From a bacterium (GTDB taxonomy: Bacteria; Patescibacteria; Paceibacteria; UBA9973; UBA2103), in NCBI GenBank assembly GCA_021812925.1, contig JAKAMK010000028.1:1-9396 (forward strand): a DNA stretch of 9,396 nucleotides, given 5' to 3'. Shown one piece after another: positions 5,890-9,396 of the stretch. The notes below the pieces were generated by a model. The model had not been told where the DNA came from and did not search any database. It worked only from the letters and a program-made list of their open reading frames with translations. The position numbers and the translations under genes are program-made. The first letter of the stretch is position 1. Every line of letters starts with the position of its first letter.

Positions 5890-6378
5890 TCAGGCCGTGG
5901 GCGGCATCGAGAGGTGCGACGGCGTAGGAGGGCCGTGAGGCGGGAGCGGGAGCGCGCGCGCGAGCGGCTCTATGAATCCTGCCGCGATGAGGATGAGGAG
6001 CGCGATGACCGCAGAACCGATGCAGTAGATGCAGAGCGCGCCGATGACGAAAATCTGGAGGAAGGTGAAGTAGAGCGAACAGAGGATGCCGGCGACCGCG
6101 AACGCCTGGAGCACCCGGCGCAGGAGGCGATCGAAGATGACGAGCTCGAGAGCGGCGAGCACGAACACCATCGCGTAGAACAGGATGCCGTACACGGCGA
6201 TGGGGACGCCGAAGAGGTGCGAGTACGGGCTCTGTGCCACCACGTTGCAGCCCGAGAGGTTCTGTATGTTGCAGAGGAGCGGCGCGCCTGAGAGCTCGTG
6301 CTGGGCGAGGTAGGTCGAGTCGGCGAGCCCGAACAGTGCGAGGAGAAGGATGGCAATGACGCCTAGACGTTGCTTCAT
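5890..6378 (-). CDS. Vitamin K epoxide reductase (VKOR) family protein
   Basis: A 162-residue integral membrane quinone-linked thiol oxidoreductase. Bacterial VKOR does the job of DsbB: it reoxidises a DsbA-like thioredoxin-fold partner and passes electrons to quinone, driving disulfide formation outside the cytoplasmic membrane. Seen: a first helix (residues 5-19) running into LADSTYLAQHEL; loop cysteines C36 and C44 (shuttle pair); SPYSHLFGVPIAVYG at 50-64, the conserved Ser/GVP region; and the active-site CIYC at 116-119 at the start of the last helix, with four to five hydrophobic helices overall. The C-terminus is a short proline-rich tail (LPPHGPPTPSHLSMPPTA) with no fused thioredoxin domain, so a separate DsbA-type partner is needed; none is visible here. 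It is the first gene of an operon with the bactofilin-like gene. The ATG at 6378 is 8 nt after a -10-like TATTGT; GAAGG just upstream could act as a very close Shine-Dalgarno. Confidence 0.93.
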   Translation of the reverse strand: MKQRLGVIAILLLALFGLADSTYLAQHELSGAPLLCNIQNLSGCNVVAQSPYSHLFGVPIAVYGILFYAMVFVLAALELVIFDRLLRRVLQAFAVAGILCSLYFTFLQIFVIGALCIYCIGSAVIALLILIAAGFIEPLARALPLPPHGPPTPSHLSMPPTA

Positions 6379-6386
6379 ATGCCTTC

Positions 6387-6415
6387 ACAATACGCGCATC
6401 CGCTGCCCCGCGCAA
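6387..6415 (-). promoter_or_regulatory. Candidate promoter of the VKOR operon
   Basis: Minus strand TTGCGC (6415-6410), 17-nt spacer, TATTGT (6392-6387; 4/6 to TATAAT), then GAAGGCAT and the ATG at 6378. Spacing and -35 hexamer match the bcp promoter candidate, and the predicted 5' leader is absent or only a few bases long. Confidence 0.45.
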
Positions 6416-6433
6416 TCGGTCACTGGTGCATGG

Positions 6434-6551
6434 AACAGAGGAGGAAACCTTAGTCCCGTGCCGCTGGTTCTCCTGGGTAGGAGCACCTTAGAGGATGGCC
6501 CGTCCGGAGGAACATCGCTTCCTCGTCAGCCCGACTCCATATCGGACTGAC
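6434..6551 (+). other. Possible structured leader or small RNA (run of stem-loops)
   Basis: The 194-bp gap between the divergent VKOR and small-ORF genes holds several consecutive hairpins that can be drawn by eye: GGT-CTCCT/AGGAG-ACC (6466-6487, one 1x1 mismatch, GGGT loop); GGATG/CGTCC (6493-6505, 3-nt loop, one G-U); GAGGAA/TTCCTC (6507-6524); and GTCAG-CCGA/TCGG-CTGAC (6525-6551, one mismatch). It also carries AGGAGG at 6439-6444 and a repeated ACCTTAG (6447-6453 and 6485-6491). I could not match it to SRP RNA, RNase P, tmRNA, a tRNA or a riboswitch I know. It may be a 5' leader of the small + gene, an independent RNA, or chance pairing in GC-rich DNA. Confidence 0.3.
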
Positions 6552-6572
6552 TTACCCGCTCACTACGCTCGT

Positions 6573-6755
6573 ATGGGAATCACGCGCGCACTCGGGCTCG
6601 GGCTCTTCTTCGTCATCCTTGCCACGCTCATGCCGACCGTGTTCGCCGAACTCACGAAAACGATCCTCGTTTTCCTCCAGAGTTCGCAGCAAGCACTCTC
6701 GGCCGCTGGCATACTCGCAGCACATGCAACCGCTTCTTTTCCGCCGCTGCACTAG
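6573..6755 (+). CDS. Small hypothetical membrane protein, 60 residues
   Basis: I do not recognise this protein. The reading from ATG 6573 gives a short basic N-terminus (MGITRA), a strong hydrophobic helix (residues about 7-25: LGLGLFFVILATLMPTVFA) and then an amphipathic region (LTKTILVFLQSSQQALSAAGIL), so a small single-span membrane or secreted peptide is likely. FA-EL near residue 25 could be a signal-peptidase site. An in-frame ATG at 6495 would add 26 hydrophilic residues (PEEHRFLVSPTPYRTDL...); I prefer 6573 because the protein then starts like a membrane protein, but neither start has a well-placed Shine-Dalgarno. The gene is supported by the 9-bp-stem hairpin right after its stop, in a convergent intergenic gap, and by its isolation as the only + gene in this part. 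The function is unknown. Confidence 0.5.
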   Translation: MGITRALGLGLFFVILATLMPTVFAELTKTILVFLQSSQQALSAAGILAAHATASFPPLH

Positions 6756-6760
6756 CTGCA

Positions 6761-6784
6761 CGCCGTCGCATCCTCGCGACGGCG
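6761..6784. terminator. Bidirectional hairpin between convergent genes
   Basis: CGCCGTCGC (6761-6769) and GCGACGGCG (6776-6784) form a perfect 9-bp stem with a 6-base loop. It sits 5 bp after the stop of the small + gene and 3 bp before the stop-codon end of the convergent metallopeptidase gene, so it can serve both. TCCTTA follows on +; no good U-tract is present on either strand. Confidence 0.6.
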
Positions 6785-6787
6785 TCC

Positions 6788-7648
6788 TTACGTACGGGCG
6801 GCGCCGTTCTCGCCGCTGTAGAGACCGGCGAGGAACATGATGGCGCCGCCGACGAGGTGGAGCCAGTTCGTCGCCGCGTTCGTGTACGCGATGCCGAGCA
6901 GCGTGCCGCCGGACGCGGGCACCGCGACGAGGCCGATGAGCCCGAGGAGGAACAGCACCGTGCCGAGTATCTGCAGCCACAGCTGCGCCGCCATCGTGAC
7001 CCGGAATGCTATCCAGAGGAGCAGGGCGCCGAGGAGGAGGTGCAGGATATTCTCACCGAGGTCGGCCGCGAACGTGGCATGCGCGCCGATGAGCGGATTA
7101 CTCACGAATCCGGAGATGCCGAGGAGCACGAGGATGCTGCCGGACGCGATTGCGGGAGCTTTTGCCATACGGGTCGGTACAGGTTCCAGCATACTCCCGC
7201 GCGCCGCGGCGGGGCCGCTCCCCTCGGTACCCTGTGCATAGCGGTTCGTCCCCGCCTCTTCGCGCGCGTGGACCGCAGCCTCGTCCATCCCGAAGTAGTG
7301 CCCCAGCTCGTGCCAGAGCGTCTCGCGGATGGCGAGGCGCACGGCATCCGCTTCGTTTTCCGCACGCCCCTCCTCGCGAAGGAAAGCCGCCTCTTCGAGG
7401 AGCGGGAGCCGGTAGAGCGTGATGGTGTCCGGCAGGACGCCGCTGTAGAAATCGCCGCGCTCGGACGCCGGAATGCCGTGGTAACGGCCGAGGAGCGTCT
7501 CGTCGGGCCCGAGCCCCTCTTCGAGGCGCACCGCCTCGCTCGGCTCGTCCTCAAGAAGGAGCGCGACGTTGTCGAGCCGCCGCTTGAAGTGCGCAGGGAC
7601 AGCGGCGAACTCTTCCGCCGCGATGCGCTCGAATGCGTGGTACTCCAT
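6788..7648 (-). CDS. Zincin-like metallopeptidase fused to a four-helix membrane domain
   Basis: A 286-residue protein with two parts. Residues 1-130 match the small zincin-like metallopeptidase family (Pfam Zincin_1, formerly DUF1025): LLGRYHGIP, LPDTITLYRLPLLEEA and the zinc motif H113-E-L-G-H117 with D122 in HELGHYFGMDE, where H113 and H117 bind Zn2+ and E114 is the general base. After a linker rich in Gly/Ala (131-160), residues 164-286 form four hydrophobic helices (about 166-187, 199-217, 221-243, 262-279). The motif N-x-L-H-L-x-x-G-A occurs twice (200-208 and 261-269), resembling the DUF4383 membrane family. The peptidase lacks a signal peptide, so its active site should face the cytoplasm. 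An internal ATG at 7192 or 7168 could express the membrane domain separately. The gene follows a hairpin and a TATACT box 6 nt from its ATG. The substrate is unknown. Confidence 0.82.
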   Translation of the reverse strand: MEYHAFERIAAEEFAAVPAHFKRRLDNVALLLEDEPSEAVRLEEGLGPDETLLGRYHGIPASERGDFYSGVLPDTITLYRLPLLEEAAFLREEGRAENEADAVRLAIRETLWHELGHYFGMDEAAVHAREEAGTNRYAQGTEGSGPAAARGSMLEPVPTRMAKAPAIASGSILVLLGISGFVSNPLIGAHATFAADLGENILHLLLGALLLWIAFRVTMAAQLWLQILGTVLFLLGLIGLVAVPASGGTLLGIAYTNAATNWLHLVGGAIMFLAGLYSGENGAART

Positions 7649-7654
7649 GGTGAC

Positions 7655-7660
7655 AGTATA
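7655..7660 (-). promoter_or_regulatory. -10 element of the metallopeptidase gene
   Basis: TATACT (5/6 to TATAAT) on the minus strand ends 6 nt before the ATG at 7648. No convincing -35 is seen, because the region upstream is the hairpin 7664-7689. The arrangement implies a leaderless transcript. The hexamer is the same as in the bcp promoter candidate. Confidence 0.45.
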
Positions 7661-7663
7661 AAG

Positions 7664-7689
7664 GCGAACCCCGCCGAAGCAGGGTTCGC
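7664..7689 (-). terminator. Stem-loop terminator of the DedA-sigma-membrane protein operon
   Basis: GCGAACCC (7664-7671) and GGGTTCGC (7682-7689) form a perfect 8-bp stem with a 10-base loop. On the minus strand it comes 57 nt after the TAG that ends the three-helix membrane protein gene and is followed by CTTTAT, a short U-rich tail that runs into the TATACT box of the next gene. Confidence 0.6.
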
Positions 7690-7746
7690 ACGCAGGACCT
7701 TTGTTCGACGGGCTGCGGAATCGGCTCGCAACGACGCCGCAGAGGC

Positions 7747-8616
7747 CTAGAGGCCGTTCTCGTCGAGCGTGCGGAGCTGCGTGTAAGGGCGGATGCCCCT
7801 ACATATATCACTACGCGGCGTGGTCGAAGCTCTTTCAGTCGAGGTGGCCGGCACGAAGAGCGGCGGCGGGAGCTGCGCGTCCTGGAACACGCCGGCGATG
7901 GTCCACGGGAAGACGAAGCATGCATGAAATGCCGTGCTCGAAGCGGAAACGGGGGCGCCGACGATGCGCACCATGCCGCCCCGCGCGAGCACGAGGAGGT
8001 CGTTGCCGCGCAGGTCGTGCGCGTCGACCGTCCAGAGCGTGCCCGAGAAGTCGCGCAGGACGAACGTATCCGTCGAGGTCGCGAGCGAGACGAGCGTACC
8101 ACCGAGGAGCCCCTTCCCTGGCGCCACCCACCAGTTCTGCTCTTCGACGAGGATGGGCCGGTAGAACGGCGGGTGGTCGCCGACTGCCTCCTCAAGTTCC
8201 GCGCCGAGTCCGGCCGCGTAGAGCCCGGTGCCGAGCGCGACCGAGGTGAGCACGGCGCCGAGCGCGATGACCGCGAGCGGGTACCGGTAGCCGCGCCGCG
8301 TGCGGCGGATATTCACGTAGCCGAGGAGGAGGAAGAGGAGGAGCGCGAAGACCCAGAGGAAGGGCGCCGCCGAGAGGAAGAGCGAGAGGAAGCCGCCGTG
8401 GGTCGCGATGGCGAACTGCCAGCCGGCGTTCTCGACCTCGAAGAGCGCGGCCGCGAATGCGAAGGCGCCGAGGATGACCGCGAGCGCACCCAGGGTCCAG
8501 AACGTGTAGTTCCGGAAGAGGAACGCGACGCGCGGGCGCGGAACCACGTGGTCCTCCGCTATGCGTTCTAGGACGCGTGCGGCGAGGCGGTCTTGGTCGG
8601 GTCGGGTCGTGGTCAT
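7747..8616 (-). CDS. Three-helix membrane protein, putative anti-sigma regulator
   Basis: A 289-residue membrane protein encoded directly after the sigma factor, with an ATGA overlap (4 bp) that implies translational coupling. Residues 1-36 are a charged cytoplasmic segment (DQDRLAARVLERIAEDHVVPRP); then come helices at about 38-59, 75-103 and 113-137, separated by the basic RRTRRGYRYP loop. Three spans with N-terminus inside would put the C-terminal domain (about 140-289) outside. That domain has beta-type segments (GKGLLGGTLVSLATSTDTFVLRDFSGTLWTVDAHDL, LVLARGGMVRIVGAPV) and a low-complexity tail. Position and topology fit a membrane anti-sigma factor that senses envelope state, and from memory similar proteins follow sigma factors in other Parcubacteria. 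However, I see no classical zinc anti-sigma (HxxxCxxC) or RskA motif, so the role is inference. The last 30 residues (ATSTERASTTPRSDICRG...) are unlike the rest and may be a variable end. Confidence 0.65.
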   Translation of the reverse strand: MTTTRPDQDRLAARVLERIAEDHVVPRPRVAFLFRNYTFWTLGALAVILGAFAFAAALFEVENAGWQFAIATHGGFLSLFLSAAPFLWVFALLLFLLLGYVNIRRTRRGYRYPLAVIALGAVLTSVALGTGLYAAGLGAELEEAVGDHPPFYRPILVEEQNWWVAPGKGLLGGTLVSLATSTDTFVLRDFSGTLWTVDAHDLRGNDLLVLARGGMVRIVGAPVSASSTAFHACFVFPWTIAGVFQDAQLPPPLFVPATSTERASTTPRSDICRGIRPYTQLRTLDENGL

Positions 8617-9185
8617 GGCGTAAAGGTTGCGGGAAGCGCGTCCCGGAGGGCGCGCTTCGCGCGGTGGATAAGCGTCGAGACGGTGCCGACGGGAACCTCG
8701 AGGATGTCGGACATCTCGGCATACGAACGGTCTTCAAAGTAGCGGAGCGCGAGCGCGTCGCGGTAGCGGGGCTCAAGAGTCGCGAACGCTTTCGCGAGCT
8801 CCTCCTGCGAAAGCCGCAGCTCGGCGAGTGCGGCGGTGTCCGCCTGCTCGTCGCGCAGCTCGGTGAGGAGGAGTTCGCCGTCCTCGCCGAGCACCACCTG
8901 CGGTCGCGCCTTCCGCGCACGAAAGAAGCTCATCGCCTCGTTGTGGGCGATACGGTACATCCACGAGGAGAACGAGAGTCCGGTATCGAAGCTGTTCAAG
9001 TTCCGGTAGGCTTTCACGAAAGCGTTCTGCAGGATGTCTTCGCGGTCTTCAGGTACGGCGACACCGAGCCGCTCGAGGTAGCGAGCGAGCTTCGCTTGGT
9101 AGCGCTCGATAAGTACGGCAAAGGCTTCCTTATCGGCGAGCGTCTCGCGGACGACGTCTTCATCCGATAGCATCCGCACATCCAT
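8613..9185 (-). CDS. ECF-type RNA polymerase sigma factor
   Basis: A 190-residue sigma-70 family factor with only the sigma-2 and sigma-4 regions, so of the extracytoplasmic-function type. Sigma-2 spans about residues 22-92: AFAVLIERYQAKLARYLERL, then DREDILQNAFVKAYRNLNSFD (core-binding and -10 recognition area) and FSSWMYRIAHNEAMSFFRARK. An acidic linker (LGEDGELLLTELRDEQAD) leads to sigma-4 at about 127-184: LEPRYRDALALRYFEDRSYAEMSDILEVPVGTVSTLIHRAKRAL, with the helix-turn-helix that reads the -35. Length is normal for the class. ATG 9185 lies one base after the DedA stop; ATG 9173 (residue 5) is an alternative. It overlaps the downstream membrane protein by 4 bp, the usual sigma/anti-sigma order. 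The sigma factor probably controls an envelope response. Its target promoters are not identifiable here. Confidence 0.93.
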   Translation of the reverse strand: MDVRMLSDEDVVRETLADKEAFAVLIERYQAKLARYLERLGVAVPEDREDILQNAFVKAYRNLNSFDTGLSFSSWMYRIAHNEAMSFFRARKARPQVVLGEDGELLLTELRDEQADTAALAELRLSQEELAKAFATLEPRYRDALALRYFEDRSYAEMSDILEVPVGTVSTLIHRAKRALRDALPATFTP

Positions 9186-9186
9186 A

Positions 9187-9396
9187 CTACGCGCCGGGAG
9201 CCTCTTCTCTTTTAGCCGCGTCGCGCTCCGCGCGGCGCGCGAGGCGCCACCGATTGAACGCGAGCCAGCCGAGGACCACCGCGACGATGATCGGCCAGCG
9301 CCAGACGCCGAGCCAGCTCGCGGTCACGTTCCCGAACACGTACGCGGCGGCGAAGAAGCCGGAGGTCCAGATGAGCGTCCCGAGGACGACCGGCGG
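9187..9396 (-). CDS. DedA/SNARE-associated family membrane protein, 3' end only
   Basis: The frame on the minus strand is open from the right edge and encodes the last 69 residues of a membrane protein, ending in TAG at 9187-9189. The visible part reads PPVVLGTLIWTSGFFAAAYV then FGNVTASWLG, a hydrophobic helix (PIIVAVVLGWLAF) and a basic hydrophilic tail (NRWRLARRAERDAAKREEAPGA). The G-x-L-[IL]-W-x...G-[YF]-x-x-G pattern followed by a last helix and a charged tail is typical of the C-terminus of DedA-family proteins, which include flippases for undecaprenyl phosphate and phospholipids needed for envelope homeostasis. The stop is one base from the sigma-factor ATG, so the genes are co-transcribed and probably translationally coupled. 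The catalytic/re-entrant part lies outside the window, so the family call rests on the C-terminus alone. Confidence 0.6.
   Translation of the reverse strand, partial: PPVVLGTLIWTSGFFAAAYVFGNVTASWLGVWRWPIIVAVVLGWLAFNRWRLARRAERDAAKREEAPGA

Noticed and set aside
5272..6291. 339-codon + open frame opposite the bactofilin-like and VKOR genes
   Set aside because: Arg/Asp/Glu/His-rich composition is typical of an antisense shadow of hydrophobic, GC-rich genes; both minus-strand genes have clear domain signatures.
6434..6551. Possible cobalamin riboswitch, SRP RNA or RNase P RNA in the divergent region
   Set aside because: A few short strings look similar (CCGCTGG, GGAGGAA, CAGCCCGACTCC), but the conserved cores of these RNAs (for example the B12 box context, GGAAGGAAGCAGCC of SRP, GAGGAAAGTCCGGGC of RNase P) are absent.
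7747..7860. Frameshift near the end of the three-helix membrane protein
   Set aside because: The last 30 residues look different in composition, but no alternative frame gives a more convincing continuation and the hairpin behind the present stop fits a normal gene end.

Overview
The window looks like chromosomal DNA from a GC-rich member of the Candidate Phyla Radiation (Patescibacteria, probably a Parcubacteria/Kaiserbacteria-like lineage). This is inferred from four things: short, tightly packed genes; a MutY of the iron-sulfur-free 'IETN' type; a sigma factor followed by a small three-helix membrane protein; and a VKOR next to a bactofilin-like surface protein. TGA is used as a normal stop codon (VKOR, nth, sigma factor), so there is no sign of a UGA-glycine code. 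No rRNA, tRNA, CRISPR array, insertion sequence or phage gene was seen. The content is housekeeping plus envelope functions, not a mobile island.

Layout, left to right. (1) The 3' part of an MFS transporter on +, converging on and overlapping the end of mutY. (2) A block of mostly single genes on -: mutY, a HAD phosphatase, an acidic hypothetical protein, nth, a 116-codon hypothetical gene and the peroxiredoxin bcp. (3) A two-gene - operon: VKOR, then a secreted bactofilin-like repeat protein with a membrane domain. (4) A divergent + region with a possible structured leader and a 60-codon membrane-protein gene, ending at a hairpin shared with the next convergent gene. (5) On -, a zincin-type metallopeptidase fused to a four-helix membrane domain. 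(6) On -, a tightly coupled operon: a DedA-family membrane protein (3' end only), an ECF-like sigma factor and a three-helix membrane protein that is probably its regulator.

Three themes stand out. First, both base-excision-repair glycosylases lack a complete [4Fe-4S] cysteine set: MutY has none of the four ligands, and Nth keeps two, with His and Trp at the other two positions. MutY also has Glu where the family's catalytic Asp is expected. Second, gene junctions are compressed: a stem-loop that should end the upstream transcript is followed at once by, or overlaps, a -10/-35 element 6-8 nt before the next ATG, and the starts examined lack a convincing Shine-Dalgarno. This suggests leaderless or near-leaderless mRNAs. 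Third, many products are envelope proteins (VKOR, bactofilin-like, DedA, sigma plus putative membrane regulator, membrane-tethered metallopeptidase), consistent with a cell that invests heavily in surface maintenance. I see no clearly new multi-gene system. The strongest leads are the cluster-poor glycosylase pair, the terminator-promoter junctions and the peptidase-membrane fusion.
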